64,000 nt of DNA from NCBI RefSeq assembly GCF_021440515.1, contig NZ_JAKCMV010000041.1:1-64000 (forward strand), given 5' to 3'. A model generated the notes under the pieces. That model did not search any database. It had not been told where the DNA came from and saw nothing but the letters and a program-made list of their open reading frames with translations. Positions 19,990-30,856 of this stretch are shown piece after piece. Numbering within the stretch: the stretch's first letter is position 1; each line of letters begins with the position of its first letter. Made by a program: the position numbers and the translations under genes. Source of the DNA: Enterobacter asburiae. GTDB lineage: Bacteria; Pseudomonadota; Gammaproteobacteria; Enterobacterales; Enterobacteriaceae.

Positions 19990-20484
19990 TTACTCGCTGA
20001 CGGTCACGCTTGTAATCACAACGTCTTCTTTAGGAACGTCCTGGTGCATACCGCTGCGGCCGGTAGAAACGGCTTTGATCTTGTCAACCACGTCCATGCC
20101 TTCAACCACTTCTGCGAATACGCAGTAGCCCCAACCTTGCAGGCTTTCGCCGGAGAAGTTCAGGAAGTCGTTGTCAGCCACGTTGATGAAGAACTGCGCG
20201 GTTGCAGAGTGAGGCGCCTGAGTACGGGCCATTGCCAGCGTACCACGGGTGTTTTTCAGACCGTTGTTGGCTTCGTTTTTGATCGCTTCTTTCGTTTCTT
20301 TCTGGTTCATGCCAGGTTCGAAACCGCCGCCCTGGATCATAAAGCCGTTGATCACACGGTGGAAGATGGTGTTGTTGTAGAAACCTTCGCGGCAGTAGTC
20401 CAGGAAGTTTTTAACTGTTTCAGGCGCTTTGTCATCAAAGGTCTTGATTACGATATCGCCATGATTAGTGTGGAAAGTAACCAT
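19990..20484 (-). CDS. ppiB: Cytoplasmic peptidyl-prolyl cis-trans isomerase B (cyclophilin)
   Basis: The 164-residue cyclophilin lacks a signal peptide, so it is the cytosolic PpiB rather than PpiA. Family blocks are [18 protein letters not shown], the core [18 protein letters not shown] with the catalytic-region Gln and Phe, and [17 protein letters not shown]. The length matches E. coli. It is divergent from cysS across about 170 bases and leads the ppiB-lpxH unit. Confidence 0.97.
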   Translation of the reverse strand: MVTFHTNHGDIVIKTFDDKAPETVKNFLDYCREGFYNNTIFHRVINGFMIQGGGFEPGMNQKETKEAIKNEANNGLKNTRGTLAMARTQAPHSATAQFFINVADNDFLNFSGESLQGWGYCVFAEVVEGMDVVDKIKAVSTGRSGMHQDVPKEDVVITSVTVSE

Positions 20485-20658
20485 TTTTGCATCCTGTTCC
20501 GTTATTGTGGTGCGTCGACCCGCATTTGGGTCACATATAGGGGCTTGTTATAGCATAACCACAGGATGCGATCACCTTGCATTGTGTGCTGCTTCGGGTT
20601 TGAATTACGGGTAGAATACCCGGTTTTCGTCCACACACGTGTTTACATGGAATCTTCG

Positions 20659-22044
20659 ATGTTAAAAATCTTTAATACAATGACGCGCCAGAAAGAGGAA
20701 TTTAAACCTATCCATGCCGGGGAAGTCGGCATGTACGTGTGTGGTATTACGGTTTACGATCTCTGTCATATCGGCCATGGCCGTACCTTTGTGGCGTTTG
20801 ACGTGGTGTCCCGCTACCTGCGTTTTCTGGGCTACAACCTGAAGTACGTGCGCAACATCACCGATATCGACGACAAAATCATCAAGCGCGCTAATGAAAA
20901 CGGCGAAAGCTTTGTCGCGCTGGTGGACCGTATGATCGTTGAGATGCACAAGGATTTTGACGCCCTCAATATTCTGCGTCCGGACAGCGAGCCGCGCGCG
21001 ACCCACCATATTCATGAAATTATCGACATCACCGAAAAGCTGATCGAGCGCGGTCACGCCTACGTGGCGGACAACGGCGACGTGATGTTCTCCGTGCCGA
21101 CCGATCCGGCCTACGGCAAGCTCTCGCGTCAGGATCTGGACCAGCTCCAGGCTGGCGCGCGCGTTGACGTGGTTGACGTGAAGCGCAACCCGATGGACTT
21201 CGTGCTGTGGAAGATGTCGAAAGAGGGCGAACCAAGCTGGCCATCCCCGTGGGGCGAAGGGCGTCCGGGCTGGCACATTGAGTGTTCAGCGATGAACTGC
21301 AAACAGCTGGGCAAACATTTTGATATTCACGGCGGCGGTTCAGACCTGATGTTCCCGCACCACGAAAACGAAATCGCCCAGTCCACCTGCGCCCACGGCG
21401 GCGAGTACGTTAACTACTGGATGCACTCCGGCATGGTGATGGTTGACCGCGAGAAGATGTCGAAATCCCTCGGCAACTTCTTTACCGTGCGCGACGTGCT
21501 GAAGTACTACGACGCGGAAACCGTGCGCTACTTCCTGATGTCCGGACACTATCGCAGCCAGCTGAACTACAGCGAAGAGAACCTGAAGCAGGCGCGCTCT
21601 GCGCTGGAGCGTCTGTACACCGCGCTGCGCGGCACCGACAAGTCTGTGGCAGCGGCGGGCGGCGACGCCTTCGAAGCGCGCTTTGTTGAGGTGATGAATG
21701 ACGATTTCAACACTCCGGAAGCCTACTCCGTGCTGTTCGACATGGCGCGTGAAGTGAACCGCCTGAAGTCAGAAGATATGGCGGCGGCCAACGCGCTGGC
21801 GTCGCATCTGCGTAAACTCTCTTCCGTGCTCGGCCTGCTGGAGCAGGAGCCGGACGTGTTCCTGCAAAGCGGTGCGCAGGCGGACGACGGCGAAGTGGCG
21901 GAGATTGAAGCCTTGATCAAAGCACGTCTGGAAGCGCGTCAGGCGAAAGACTGGGCAGCGGCCGATGCGGCGCGTAACCGTCTTACCGAGATGGGCATTA
22001 TTCTGGAAGATGGCCCGCAGGGCACGACCTGGCGTCGTAAGTAA
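20659..22044 (+). CDS. cysS: Cysteinyl-tRNA synthetase CysS
   Basis: The 461-residue class I synthetase has the same length as E. coli. The Zn ligand C28 precedes the nucleotide motif HIGH (37-40); the second motif is EKMSKSLGN. Additional Zn-site residues are in GWHIECSAM and [10 protein letters not shown]. The frame is open upstream to 20566, but the ATG at 20659 is the conserved start ([15 protein letters not shown]), with GGAA 7-10 bases before it. A REP cluster follows the stop. Confidence 0.98.
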   Translation: MLKIFNTMTRQKEEFKPIHAGEVGMYVCGITVYDLCHIGHGRTFVAFDVVSRYLRFLGYNLKYVRNITDIDDKIIKRANENGESFVALVDRMIVEMHKDFDALNILRPDSEPRATHHIHEIIDITEKLIERGHAYVADNGDVMFSVPTDPAYGKLSRQDLDQLQAGARVDVVDVKRNPMDFVLWKMSKEGEPSWPSPWGEGRPGWHIECSAMNCKQLGKHFDIHGGGSDLMFPHHENEIAQSTCAHGGEYVNYWMHSGMVMVDREKMSKSLGNFFTVRDVLKYYDAETVRYFLMSGHYRSQLNYSEENLKQARSALERLYTALRGTDKSVAAAGGDAFEARFVEVMNDDFNTPEAYSVLFDMAREVNRLKSEDMAAANALASHLRKLSSVLGLLEQEPDVFLQSGAQADDGEVAEIEALIKARLEARQAKDWAAADAARNRLTEMGIILEDGPQGTTWRRK

Positions 22045-22053
22045 GATTGTCCC

Positions 22054-22138
22054 GCCCGGTGGCGCTTACGCTTACCGGGCCTACAACATCACGAACGTAG
22101 GCCGGGTAAGGCGTAGCCGCCACCCGGCTTTTTTTTGT
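22054..22138. repeat. Pair of REP-like palindromes (BIME-type)
   Basis: Two units in opposite orientation are visible: GCCCGGTGGCGCTTACGC... (22054-22080) and ...GCCGGGTAAGGCGTAGCC... (22101-22128), ending in a T-run. They fill the gap between convergent cysS and the LacI-type gene and probably act as a bidirectional transcript end. Confidence 0.85.
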
Positions 22139-23155
22139 TTACGCCGACTCCCGCGCAATCAGCTGCCCTGACAGCGTAATGCGCTGGGTTTCCAGCTCCG
22201 GCTCTTTCAGCTTGCGGATAATCAGCCCCGCGGCCTGACGCCCGGTTTCTTCACTGGCGGATGAAACGTAGGTGAACGAGGGGGAGGTGAGGTTGACGTG
22301 CAGCATATCTTCAAAGCCGACCAGCGCGACCTGCTGGGTTAAAAACACATCTTTGCCGACGGTGCGCCCCACCTGATGAATGCCGGAGATCGAGCCGATC
22401 ATCGCATCGGGGGAGTGGCAGAGCAGGGCGGTAATGGTGTTGTTTTTGTCGAGCAGCTGCCGCGTGATAGCCCCTGCTGCCTGGGTATCGTCGCTACAGG
22501 CGGGGGCGGACTCTTCCCGATTCACCAGCCCGTACTGCGCCATCGCGCTGCGAAAGCCGAGCAGGCGCTGTTCGCGGATAAGACAGCCTTCGCGTCCGCC
22601 AATGTAGGCGATGTTGCGGTGGCCTCGCTCAATCAGATAGCGGGTGGCGAGACTCGCCGCCTGGCGGTTATCCCGCATCACCAGATTACACGGCTCGTTG
22701 AGCAGCGACTGGGAGACCACCACCAGCGGCAGCGGGCAGTCGCGGATTTGCGCGGGCAGGGTAGAGGTGCGGGTGTCCGAGGCCAGATAAACCACCCCGG
22801 CGACGCCCTGCTGTTTAAACGACAGCAGGGTGCGCTCCAGATGTTCATGGTCGTTTAGCGGCTGGCCGAGAAAAACCATAAATCCCTGTTTTTCCAGCTC
22901 CTGAACGATGCTCGCCATCACTTTGATGGAGAAGCTGTCGCTGAAATCACGCAGGATCAGGCCGATAAGGTTGGAGGTGTTGGCGCGAAGATTGGCGGCA
23001 GCGGTATTGTGGACATAGCCAAGCGCATTGATGGCAGCATGAACTTTCTCAATCGTCGCCTCTGAGATTTTCCCTTTCTGGCGCAGGACCAGCGACACGG
23101 TGGAGACCGACACGCCCGCCTGCTTTGCGACATCAATAATGCTGACTTTCTTCAA
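22139..23155 (-). CDS. LacI-family transcriptional regulator next to a PTS permease
   Basis: The 338-residue repressor has an N-terminal LacI helix-turn-helix (VSIIDVAKQAGVSVSTVSLVL, cut here after residue 24) with hinge helix, then a periplasmic-binding-protein-like effector domain. It most resembles the MalI branch by general pattern. It follows the PTS gene on the same strand after an 83-base gap that holds a hairpin. The perfect palindrome AGTAGAACGTTCTACT upstream of the PTS gene is its likely operator. The effector is probably the PTS substrate or its phosphate; identity is unknown. Confidence 0.85.
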   Translation of the reverse strand: MKKVSIIDVAKQAGVSVSTVSLVLRQKGKISEATIEKVHAAINALGYVHNTAAANLRANTSNLIGLILRDFSDSFSIKVMASIVQELEKQGFMVFLGQPLNDHEHLERTLLSFKQQGVAGVVYLASDTRTSTLPAQIRDCPLPLVVVSQSLLNEPCNLVMRDNRQAASLATRYLIERGHRNIAYIGGREGCLIREQRLLGFRSAMAQYGLVNREESAPACSDDTQAAGAITRQLLDKNNTITALLCHSPDAMIGSISGIHQVGRTVGKDVFLTQQVALVGFEDMLHVNLTSPSFTYVSSASEETGRQAAGLIIRKLKEPELETQRITLSGQLIARESA

Positions 23156-23191
23156 AACCGCTCCCTGTAATGTGCTGATTATCAGCCAGAT

Positions 23192-23223
23192 AAAACACGT
23201 CCTCCAGAGTACAGAAGACGTGT
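23192..23223 (-). terminator. Intercistronic hairpin between PTS gene and lacI-type gene
   Basis: Arms ACACGTC (23195-23201) and GACGTGT (23217-23223) pair. Read on the minus strand, TTTTAT follows. It could reduce read-through so that less repressor than permease is made. Confidence 0.55.
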
Positions 23224-23238
23224 CTTTCAGGCATCTTA

Positions 23239-24738
23239 TTATTTGCCGATCATGGTGGACATGGTCTGGGCGATAAACTGTGCTCTGGCACCGAAAATCA
23301 CCTGAATCCCCTTGTCGCCGACGAAGACCACGCCGCGCGCGCCGAGTCCGTTAAGGCCGTCTTTGTCTACCTCGTCGCTTTTCGCCACTTCAAGACGCAG
23401 ACGAGTGATGCAGGAGCCCACGGAGTCGATATTCTGCGCGCCGCCCAGCAGGCCGATGATTTCCGTCGCAAGCTCAGTGTCGGTCTTATCGTTGGCATTG
23501 GCGGTCACTTCGGTGCGGCCCGGCGTTTTCACGTCGAAGCGGCGGATCACAAAGCGGAAGGTGAAGTAGTAAATCAACGCCATCGGAATACCGATGATAA
23601 TGGCGCTAAGGAAGTTGGTCTGATAGCCGTTAAACGACGGCAGGATGCCGAATGACAGGTAGTCGATAAAGCCCGCCGAGAAGGATTTGGCGATATGCGC
23701 ATGTAACAGGTACATGGTCATGTACGCCAGACCTGCCATGATGGCGTTAAAGATGTAAAGAATTGGCGCGACGAAGATAAAGGTGAACTCCACCGGCTCG
23801 GTGATCCCGGTCAGGAAGCAGGTCAGCGCCGCAGAGAACAGAATACCGGCCGCGATTTTTTTGTTCTTGGTGTGCGCCTCATGGTACATCGCGAGGCAGG
23901 CCGCAGGCAGCGCGAACAGCATCAGCGGGAACTCGCCCTGCATGAACTTACCGGCATTCTGGTAGGTATCGCTGCTGAAGGATTTCACCCCTTCTTCCAG
24001 CATCTTGAACCAGATGGTCTGGTCGCCGTGGATCACCTGGCCCGCCTGGGTGGTGTAGTCCCCGAATGAATACCAGAAAGAGGGATACCAGATGTGGTGC
24101 AGGCCGAGCGGGATCAGCGCGCGTTCAACAAGACCGAAGATAAAGGTCGATGCCGCCTGGTTATCCCCGTTGACCACCACGGACAGCGCGTCGATGCCGG
24201 ACTGGATATGCTGCCAGACGTAGGGCAGCAGCAGGCCGAGCACGAACGACAGAAACGCGGTGGCGATGGCGACAAAGCGCTTACCGGAGAAGAAGCCGAG
24301 GAATTCCGGCAGCTGCATGGTGTGGAAGCGGTTGTAGCACCAGGCGGCGAGGATGCCGCAGATCAGGCCGCCGAAGACGCCCATCTGCAAGGTCGGAATG
24401 CCGACCACCATCGCGTATTTCCCGCCCTGGGACGCCATCTCCGGCGTGATGCTCAGCACCGTGCTGATGGTAATGTTGGTGACGAACACCGAGACCGCCG
24501 CCGACAGCGCGGCAATGCCGGACTCCGACGCCAGACCCACGGCAGAACCAATGGCGAACAGCATTGGCAGGTTATCAAAGATTACCCCGCCCGCGTTCAT
24601 CATCAGCGGCAGGTGGAATTTATCGCCGAAGGCCAAAAGCAGACCGGCGGCGGGAAGCAGTGAGATTGGCAGCATTAAGGCGCGACCAATCATCGATAAC
24701 TTAGACAACGATTTAACAAACCCTGATATCAGACTCAT
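23239..24738 (-). CDS. PTS sugar transporter EIIBC component, glucose/N-acetylglucosamine family
   Basis: The 499-residue permease has an N-terminal EIIC membrane domain with LPISLLPAAGLLLAFG and the ITEPVEFTFIF motif, and a C-terminal EIIB domain with the phosphorylated cysteine C443 in SCITRLRL. Sequence blocks such as GGVIFDNLPMLFAIG and GFFSGKRFVAIATAF resemble NagE and PtsG. No EIIA domain is attached and no EIIA gene is nearby, so it should borrow the general glucose EIIA (Crr). No hydrolase or kinase accompanies it. Substrate is unknown. It replaces the ybcI position of E. coli, so it is an accessory cassette with its regulator. Confidence 0.88.
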   Translation of the reverse strand: MSLISGFVKSLSKLSMIGRALMLPISLLPAAGLLLAFGDKFHLPLMMNAGGVIFDNLPMLFAIGSAVGLASESGIAALSAAVSVFVTNITISTVLSITPEMASQGGKYAMVVGIPTLQMGVFGGLICGILAAWCYNRFHTMQLPEFLGFFSGKRFVAIATAFLSFVLGLLLPYVWQHIQSGIDALSVVVNGDNQAASTFIFGLVERALIPLGLHHIWYPSFWYSFGDYTTQAGQVIHGDQTIWFKMLEEGVKSFSSDTYQNAGKFMQGEFPLMLFALPAACLAMYHEAHTKNKKIAAGILFSAALTCFLTGITEPVEFTFIFVAPILYIFNAIMAGLAYMTMYLLHAHIAKSFSAGFIDYLSFGILPSFNGYQTNFLSAIIIGIPMALIYYFTFRFVIRRFDVKTPGRTEVTANANDKTDTELATEIIGLLGGAQNIDSVGSCITRLRLEVAKSDEVDKDGLNGLGARGVVFVGDKGIQVIFGARAQFIAQTMSTMIGK

Positions 24739-24779
24739 GCTGACTTCCCCCGAGAAGCGCTTTTTTGCGCTGTTATTGT

Positions 24780-24809
24780 AAGTAGAACGTTTTAGTAGAA
24801 CGTTCTACT
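24780..24809. promoter_or_regulatory. LacI-type operators of the PTS cassette
   Basis: A perfect 16-bp palindrome AGTAGAACGTTCTACT lies at 24794-24809. A second, imperfect copy (AGTAGAACGTTTTA) at 24781-24794 abuts it. They are 43-71 bases upstream of the PTS start and have the central CG expected for LacI-family sites. Confidence 0.8.
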
Positions 24810-24925
24810 TATCGTGGGTAAAGCGTGAAAAACGTGCAACTTAATTTTCACATTTCAACAAACGAAATAGTGATTATTTGAAGTGGATCGATAATTAACC
24901 GTGATGGGTATGGGGGAATTTTTAT

Positions 24926-24962
24926 CCCCTCTCCCGGTGGGAGAGGGTTAGGGTGAGGGCAT
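24926..24962. repeat. CCCTCTCCC-type repeat
   Basis: Arms CCCTCTCCC (24927-24935) and GGGAGAGGG (24939-24947) are followed by TTAGGGTGAGGGCATCAGA. The same tail occurs in the copies near 42.3 kb and 60.2 kb, in both orientations. It lies just downstream of ybcJ. Confidence 0.8.
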
Positions 24963-24970
24963 CAGACGGC

Positions 24971-25183
24971 TCAGGCAGTAACGGTCACGCTCTGGCCTTC
25001 AAAGCTCACGGTCTGGCCCGCGACAATCTTGCAGCGCTTGCGGGTTTCTACCGCGCCGTCGACTTTCACGCGCCCGTCGGCGATAACGATTTTCGCCTGC
25101 GCGCCGCTTTCGCTCCAGCCTTCCAGCTTCAGCAGATCGCACAGCTCAACGTGCGGGTGTTTACCTAATGAAAAAGTTGCCAT
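24971..25183 (-). CDS. ybcJ: S4-like RNA-binding protein YbcJ
   Basis: The 70-residue protein consists of one S4-type fold (CDLLKLEGWSESGAQAK, GRVKVDGAVETRK, ...). E. coli YbcJ is a small RNA-binding protein of unclear role. Its start lies 1 base after the folD stop, so the two are translated from one message, as in E. coli. Confidence 0.93.
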   Translation of the reverse strand: MATFSLGKHPHVELCDLLKLEGWSESGAQAKIVIADGRVKVDGAVETRKRCKIVAGQTVSFEGQSVTVTA

Positions 25184-25184
25184 A

Positions 25185-26051
25185 TTACGCGTCCTCTACG
25201 TCGTGATACTCCTCGCACGCCTGCAAGGTATTTTGAATCAAAGTTGCAACGGTCATCGGGCCTACGCCGCCCGGGACCGGGGTAATGTATGATGCGCGCG
25301 CCGCGGCGTCTTCGAAGACGACATCGCCAACCACTTTGCCGCTCTCCAGTCGGTTAATGCCGACGTCCACCACTATCGCACCCTCTTTGATCCACTCGCC
25401 GGGAATAAAGCCCGGTTTACCAACGGCCACGACCAGCAGGTCGGCGTTTTCAACGTGGTGGCGCAGGTTTTTGGTGAAGCGGTGGGTCACGGTGGTGGTG
25501 CAGCCCGCCAGCAGCAGCTCCATGCTCATCGGACGCCCGACGATATTGGATGCGCCAATCACCACGGCGTTCAGGCCGTAGGTATCGATATTGTAACGCT
25601 CCAGCAGGGTGACGATGCCGCGCGGGGTACACGGACGCAGGCGCGGTGCGCGCTGGCACAGGCGACCGACGTTATACGGGTGGAAGCCGTCAACGTCTTT
25701 GTCCGGCGCGATACGCTCCAGCACCTTCACGTTGTCGATGCCCGCAGGCAGCGGCAGCTGAACCAGAATGCCGTCGATCTCGCGGTCAGCGTTCAGGGTG
25801 TCAATAAGTTCCAGCAGTTCGGCTTCGCTGGTGGTTTCCGGCAGATCGTAAGAGCGGGAAAGAAAGCCCACCTCTTCACACGCTTTGCGTTTGCTGCCGA
25901 CATAAATCTGCGAGGCCGGGTTGCTGCCAACCAGCACAACGGCCAACCCTGGAGCGCGTTTTCCGGCCGCCGTGCGCGCCTTCACTTTTTCCGCAACCTC
26001 AGAGCGCACCTGCTGCGCAATCGTTTTACCGTCAATAATCTTTGCTGCCAT
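25185..26051 (-). CDS. folD: Bifunctional methylene-THF dehydrogenase / methenyl-THF cyclohydrolase FolD
   Basis: The 288-residue cytoplasmic enzyme interconverts 5,10-methylene-THF and 10-formyl-THF with NADP. The catalytic YxxxK pair is Y50/K54 ([12 protein letters not shown]). The PLPAGID loop, the nucleotide fold with [12 protein letters not shown] and the terminal [15 protein letters not shown] block are intact. The length equals E. coli FolD. It heads a folD-ybcJ unit and is divergent from the fim operon. Confidence 0.98.
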   Translation of the reverse strand: MAAKIIDGKTIAQQVRSEVAEKVKARTAAGKRAPGLAVVLVGSNPASQIYVGSKRKACEEVGFLSRSYDLPETTSEAELLELIDTLNADREIDGILVQLPLPAGIDNVKVLERIAPDKDVDGFHPYNVGRLCQRAPRLRPCTPRGIVTLLERYNIDTYGLNAVVIGASNIVGRPMSMELLLAGCTTTVTHRFTKNLRHHVENADLLVVAVGKPGFIPGEWIKEGAIVVDVGINRLESGKVVGDVVFEDAAARASYITPVPGGVGPMTVATLIQNTLQACEEYHDVEDA

Positions 26052-26360
26052 CAGAGAGAAGATTCCGTCTGTAAGGTTTGAAAGGGGGGATTGCCTATAT
26101 TTTGTCAGAAGCGAGGGCCGCTGTCAGTCACCCATTGCGAGATTTCCACAATGGGGGCTAAACCCACTGCATTAGCATGGACAAATTCTTAGGAATGATT
26201 AGGACGTAGCCTGGCTAAATCGCAGCGTTTTGACATATTTAAATATTTATTCCTGCGCTACTTTGTTGGCTCTGAAATAAGCCTTCAATTACACGATTGA
26301 ATGTATTTCTAATTCCCGATTTTCAACGGGAAGGGTATTTTACATTTTAAAGGAATAGAT
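26052..26360. promoter_or_regulatory. folD-fimA divergent regulatory region
   Basis: The 309 bases hold an inverted repeat CCCATTG/CAATGGG (26131-26155, 11-base loop) and, in the fimA leader, a hairpin TTCCCG/CGGGAA (26313-26332). TTGACA is seen at 26230-26235 without a convincing -10. No pair of long inverted repeats and no fimB/fimE recombinase genes are present, so an E. coli-style phase switch is not evident. Activation by FimZ, as in Salmonella, is more likely. Confidence 0.5.
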
Positions 26361-26924
26361 ATGAAATTCAGCAAAATTGCTTCTGCCGTTATTGCTTCGC
26401 TGGTACTGGTTGCGGGCGCAGCTCACGCAGAAGATACCACTACACCTGTTTCCGTAAATGGCGGTACTGTTCATTTTAAAGGTGAATTAGTCAATGCGGC
26501 CTGTTCAGTAAATACCGAATCTTCCGAGCAGACGGTTAATCTTGGTCAGTACCGTACCGCTAAGTTCACCAAAATTGGTGACACCACGTCCAATATTCCC
26601 TTCAACATCGTGCTGAACGACTGCGATCCGCTGGTGGCTAAAACCGCAGCGGTAGCCTTCACCGGTCAGCTGGATGCAACGGATAAAACTCTGCTGGCCG
26701 TGACCTCCGGCAGCAACGACAACACCGCGAAAGGTGTTGGCATCGAAATTCTGGACAGCAAATCCACCACGCTGACCCCGGACGGTGCAACCTTCTCTGC
26801 GGCGCAGAACCTGATTGAAGGCACCAACACCCTGAGCTTCACCGCGCGCTATAAATCCACGGCGGCGACCACTGCGCCAGGCCAGGCAAACGCGGACGCT
26901 ACCTTCGTAATGAAATACGAATAA
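26361..26924 (+). CDS. fimA: Type 1 fimbrial major subunit FimA
   Basis: The 187-residue pilin has a signal peptide cleaved after AHA (residue 23). The mature pilin has the conserved disulfide pair C48/C88 and the donor-strand/C-terminal pattern ending in a penultimate tyrosine (ATFVMKYE), required for chaperone recognition. AAAGGA lies 6 bases before the ATG. It is first and the most strongly translated-looking gene of a fimAICDHF cluster that corresponds in order to the Salmonella fim operon and to E. coli sfm. The gap of 66 bases to fimI may hold processing signals. Confidence 0.93.
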   Translation: MKFSKIASAVIASLVLVAGAAHAEDTTTPVSVNGGTVHFKGELVNAACSVNTESSEQTVNLGQYRTAKFTKIGDTTSNIPFNIVLNDCDPLVAKTAAVAFTGQLDATDKTLLAVTSGSNDNTAKGVGIEILDSKSTTLTPDGATFSAAQNLIEGTNTLSFTARYKSTAATTAPGQANADATFVMKYE

Positions 26925-26990
26925 GCCTGTTTAACAGGGAGGTTATCGGCCTCAGGGATGAGGCCTGTTAGCGAACGTCGGGAGCGAAGG

Positions 26991-27533
26991 ATGACAAGGA
27001 CCGGGATACTGCTGTTGGCCCTCTTTAGCGCACCCTCAGCGGTGGCGCACACCGTGGTGGTGGATGGCGGAAAAGTTCACATCAGAGGCGAGCTGGTCAA
27101 TGGCGGATGTGCCGTGGCGCCGGACAGCCAAAGTATGCGCATCGATATGGGGCAATACCGGACTAACGCGTTTTCCGGCGTAGGCAGCTTTTCCACCGTC
27201 AACGTCCCGTTTACCGTGCGGCTGCTTGATTGCAGCGTGGACGTGTCGCGCCTCGTTGGCGTTCAGTTTCAGGGTGTGACCCCCGCGGAAGATCCGCAGG
27301 TCTTTATGGCGACCTCCCGGCCTGGCGATAACCCCGTCAGCAGCGGCGTGGGGCTGGCGCTGTTCGACGAGCAGCAGCGACAGATTATCCCTAACGCGAC
27401 GGCGGTCAGCTGGTTGCCTATTAATAGCCGCGAGCTGGTATTTCATTTCAGCGCCCGCTATCGGGCTATTTCCGAACATCTTGTGCCAGGCAATATTCAG
27501 TCGGATGTCTGGTTTACGTTGATTTATCCCTGA
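26991..27533 (+). CDS. fimI: Fimbrial protein FimI
   Basis: The 180-residue pilin-like protein has a signal peptide ending AVAH (about residue 20). The two cysteines and the C-terminal beta strand ending in YP-type residues follow the FimA fold. It resembles FimA in the motif [10 protein letters not shown] and LGQYRT-like MGQYRT. FimI is thought to end or anchor the rod at the usher. The start at 26991 is chosen because GCGAAGG precedes it and the signal peptide begins there; the frame opens at 26958. Its stop is directly before the fimC region. Confidence 0.87.
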   Translation: MTRTGILLLALFSAPSAVAHTVVVDGGKVHIRGELVNGGCAVAPDSQSMRIDMGQYRTNAFSGVGSFSTVNVPFTVRLLDCSVDVSRLVGVQFQGVTPAEDPQVFMATSRPGDNPVSSGVGLALFDEQQRQIIPNATAVSWLPINSRELVFHFSARYRAISEHLVPGNIQSDVWFTLIYP

Positions 27534-27574
27534 TGCCCAAAGCCTGCGATCAAATAACGAAAGGTATTGTTGTG

Positions 27575-28267
27575 ATGAGCACCCTATTTAAACCCGGACT
27601 GATTTTCTCACTTATTTTGCTGATGGTTTCGGCGTCGGCAAATGCCTCGGGCGGTATCGCTCTGGGGGCGACGCGCGTTATTTATCCGGCAGATGCCAAA
27701 CAGACCTCGCTGGCCATCACCAACAGCAATAAACAGGAACGGTATTTAATTAACGCGTGGATTGAAAACGCGAGCGGGCAAAAAGAAAAAACCTTTGCCG
27801 TGACCCCGCCGCTGTTTGTCAGCGAGCCGGACAGCGAAAACACCCTGCGCATTATTTACGCCGGGCCAGCGTTGCCCGCCGACCGCGAATCGCTGTTTTT
27901 CATGAACGTGAAGGCGATCCCGTCGGTGAACAGGGCGAATCTGGAGGGCAATAACGTTCTTCAGCTGGCGATTTTGTCGCGTATCAAGCTGTTCGTGCGC
28001 CCAGCTAATCTGGCGATGCAGCCGGAAGAGGCGCTGTCCCAGCTGCGCTTTGAGCGGGCGGGGAATCACCTCAAGGTGAGCAACGCCTCGCCGTACTACA
28101 TCACCCTGGTGAATATGAAGCTCGGCGGGCAGACGCTGGAAAACCTGATGGTGGCCCCGAAAAGCTCGGCGCAGCAAACGCTCCCTGCCACGGCGGGCGG
28201 CACGCTCTCCTGGCAGAGCGTCAATGACTACGGCGCCATTACCCCGGCGCGTAGCGTTAACCTGTGA
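27575..28267 (+). CDS. fimC: Periplasmic fimbrial chaperone FimC
   Basis: The 230-residue precursor has a signal peptide ending ANA (about 25) and two immunoglobulin-like domains. The donor strand region ([17 protein letters not shown]) holds the alternating hydrophobics and the conserved Arg/Lys that anchor the pilin C-terminus. The length is that of E. coli SfmC when the ATG at 27575 is used; the frame is open from 27533. It folds and stabilises pilins for the usher. Its stop overlaps the usher's GTG start. Confidence 0.92.
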   Translation: MSTLFKPGLIFSLILLMVSASANASGGIALGATRVIYPADAKQTSLAITNSNKQERYLINAWIENASGQKEKTFAVTPPLFVSEPDSENTLRIIYAGPALPADRESLFFMNVKAIPSVNRANLEGNNVLQLAILSRIKLFVRPANLAMQPEEALSQLRFERAGNHLKVSNASPYYITLVNMKLGGQTLENLMVAPKSSAQQTLPATAGGTLSWQSVNDYGAITPARSVNL

Positions 28268-30846
28268 GCAGAGTCAGGGCGATGAAAACTCAATGGCGTT
28301 ACTGCCCCGTTGCTCTGGCGCTGATGGCGGCGCTCTGTCCGCTGGACGGGCGGAGCGAAAGCTATTTTAACCCTGCCTTTTTGTCAGACGACGCACAAAG
28401 CGTGGCGGATCTGTCGCGCTTTGAGCAGGGCCATCAGCAGGCGCCGGGGATCTACCGCGTCGATATCTGGCGCAACGACGAATTTATCGGTACCCAGGAC
28501 GTGCGCTTTGAACAGGCCACGGACAAAACGCCGCCCGTCGCCGGGGGGCTTTCGGCGTGTATCACCCGCGCGATGCTTGAGCGTTTCGGGGTGAATTTTG
28601 CCGCGTTCCCTGAGCTGGCGAACGTCCAGGGCGACACCTGCGTTCCGTTAACGAAGGCGCTGCCCGGCAGCGAAGTCGTTTTCAACTTTGCCTCCCTGCG
28701 CCTTAACGTCAGCCTGCCGCAGGTGGCGATGCAAAACAGCGTGCGCGGCTACATTCCGCCCGAGCAGTGGGATGAAGGGATCCCCGCCGCGCTGCTCAAC
28801 TACAGCTTTACCGGCAACCGGGGCAGCGACGACGACAGCTACTACCTGAATCTGCAAAGCGGCCTGAACTACGGGGCCTGGCGTCTGCGCAACAACGGCG
28901 CCTGGCGCTACACGCAGACCAACGGCGACAGGCACAGTAGTTGGGAAAATATTGGCACCTGGGCGCAGCGCACCGTGATACCGCTCAAGAGCGAGCTGGT
29001 GCTGGGCGACAGCAACACCGGTAACGACGTGTTTGATAGCGTCGGTTTTCGCGGCGGGCGGCTCTACTCCTCCGACAGCATGTACCCGGACAGCCTTCAG
29101 GGCTACGCGCCAACCGTGCGCGGCATCGCCCGCACGCCGGCCAAGGTGGTGATCCGCCAGAACGGCTATGTGATTTACCAGAGCTACGTCCAGCCGGGCG
29201 CGTTCGCCATCACCGACCTTAACCCGACCTCATCAAGCGGTGACCTGGAGGTGACGGTCGAGGAAAAGGACGGCAGCCAGCAGCGCTATACCGTACCGTA
29301 TTCCACTGTTCCGCTGCTCCAGCGCGAAGGCCGCTGGAAGTACGATCTGGTGGCGGGGGATTACCGCAGCGGGAACAGCGAGCAGGACACGCCGTTCTTT
29401 ACCCAAGGCACGCTGATTGCGGGCCTGGCCGACGGCTATACGCTCTACGGCGGTACGCAGCTCGCCTCGCGCTACACCGCGCTGGCCGTCGGCGCGGGGA
29501 AAAACTTCGGCGACTGGGGCGCGGTATCGCTGGATATCACCCACGCCCGCAGCCAGCTTGCCGACGATAGCCGCCACGAAGGGCAGTCTCTGCGCTTCCT
29601 CTACGCGAAATCCCTCAACGGATTTGGCACCAACTTCCAGCTGCTCGGCTACCGCTATTCCACCAAAGGCTTTTACACCCTCGACGACGTGGCCTGGCGT
29701 TCCATGGAAGGCTATCAGTACGGCGACAGCAAGGATGAGGACGGCGTACCGGACGTGCAGAGCTACCACAACCTGACGTGGAATAAGAAGGGGCGCTTCC
29801 AGCTTAATATTTCCCAGTCGCTTGGCGATTACGGATCGCTGTATGTTTCCGGCAGTCAGCAGAGCTACTGGGGCACCAGCGAATCGAACGTCTGGTATCA
29901 GCTCGGCTACGCCGGAGGATGGCAGGGAATTAACTATTCCGTTTCATGGTCGTGGAACAAAGCGGTGGGCATCGACGGCACGGACAGGATCGCGTCGTTC
30001 AACGTATCGGTGCCGTTCAGCCTGTTTACCCGCCACGGCTACCGTCGCGACAACGCCATCGACCGCGCTTACGCCACCGCCTCTGCCAGCCGCAATAACA
30101 ACGGCGACAGCAGCTGGCAGACCGGGGTGAGCGGCACGCTGCTTGAAGACCGCAACCTGAACTACAGCGTGACGCAGGGCCATACCAGCAATAACGGCAG
30201 CAGCGGCAGCGCCAGCGCCAGCTGGCAGGCCACCTACGGCACGCTCGGCGTGGGCTACAACTACGCGCGGGATCAGCACGATCTCAACTGGCAGCTTTCC
30301 GGCGGGGTCGTGGGGCATGAAAACGGCGTAACCTTCAGCCAGCCGCTGGGGGACACCAACGTACTGATTAAAGCCCCAGGCGCCTCCGGCGTCAGCGTCG
30401 AAAACCAGACCGGGGTGAAAACCGACTGGCGGGGCTACGCTGTGATGCCTTACGCCACGGTGTATCGCTACAACCGTATCGCGCTGGACACCAACACCAT
30501 GAGCAACAACACCGATATCGAAAATAACGTCAGCAGCGTTGTGCCGACCAAAGGCGCGCTTGTCCGCGCCAGCTTCGATGCCCGCATCGGCGTGCGCGCG
30601 CTGCTGACGGTAAAACGCGGCGCGCAGCCGGTGCCGTTTGGCGCGGTGGTGCGTGAAACCCAAAGCGGCGTGACCAGCATGGTGGGGGACGACGGGCAGA
30701 TTTACCTGAGCGGTCTGCCGCTCGAGGGCGAGCTGCTGATCCAGTGGGGCGAGGGAATGCAGTCTCAGTGCCGCGCGCACTACCGTTTACCGCCTGAAAG
30801 CGAGAATCAGGCCATTACGATGGCGGGAGCACGCTGTGAACGATAA
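28264..30846 (+). CDS. fimD: Outer-membrane fimbrial usher FimD
   Basis: The 860-residue usher has a signal sequence, then the N-terminal chaperone-binding domain starting [22 protein letters not shown], a 24-strand barrel with plug, and C-terminal domains with GVRALLTV and a closing cysteine pair ([10 protein letters not shown]...ARCER). It is strongly similar to E. coli SfmD along the whole length. The GTG at 28264 overlaps the fimC stop (GTGA); the ATG at 28282 is an alternative start. It secretes and assembles the pilins. Confidence 0.94.
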   Translation: MSRVRAMKTQWRYCPVALALMAALCPLDGRSESYFNPAFLSDDAQSVADLSRFEQGHQQAPGIYRVDIWRNDEFIGTQDVRFEQATDKTPPVAGGLSACITRAMLERFGVNFAAFPELANVQGDTCVPLTKALPGSEVVFNFASLRLNVSLPQVAMQNSVRGYIPPEQWDEGIPAALLNYSFTGNRGSDDDSYYLNLQSGLNYGAWRLRNNGAWRYTQTNGDRHSSWENIGTWAQRTVIPLKSELVLGDSNTGNDVFDSVGFRGGRLYSSDSMYPDSLQGYAPTVRGIARTPAKVVIRQNGYVIYQSYVQPGAFAITDLNPTSSSGDLEVTVEEKDGSQQRYTVPYSTVPLLQREGRWKYDLVAGDYRSGNSEQDTPFFTQGTLIAGLADGYTLYGGTQLASRYTALAVGAGKNFGDWGAVSLDITHARSQLADDSRHEGQSLRFLYAKSLNGFGTNFQLLGYRYSTKGFYTLDDVAWRSMEGYQYGDSKDEDGVPDVQSYHNLTWNKKGRFQLNISQSLGDYGSLYVSGSQQSYWGTSESNVWYQLGYAGGWQGINYSVSWSWNKAVGIDGTDRIASFNVSVPFSLFTRHGYRRDNAIDRAYATASASRNNNGDSSWQTGVSGTLLEDRNLNYSVTQGHTSNNGSSGSASASWQATYGTLGVGYNYARDQHDLNWQLSGGVVGHENGVTFSQPLGDTNVLIKAPGASGVSVENQTGVKTDWRGYAVMPYATVYRYNRIALDTNTMSNNTDIENNVSSVVPTKGALVRASFDARIGVRALLTVKRGAQPVPFGAVVRETQSGVTSMVGDDGQIYLSGLPLEGELLIQWGEGMQSQCRAHYRLPPESENQAITMAGARCER

Positions 30847-30856
30847 CAGGAACCGA

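Noticed and set aside
26052..26360. fimS-type invertible element upstream of fimA
   Set aside because: No matching 9-bp or longer outer inverted repeats in the right spacing and no fimB/fimE-like recombinase nearby.
29233..30780. Long reverse-strand frames inside fimD
   Set aside because: They are antisense shadows of a clear usher gene with no start signals or family pattern.
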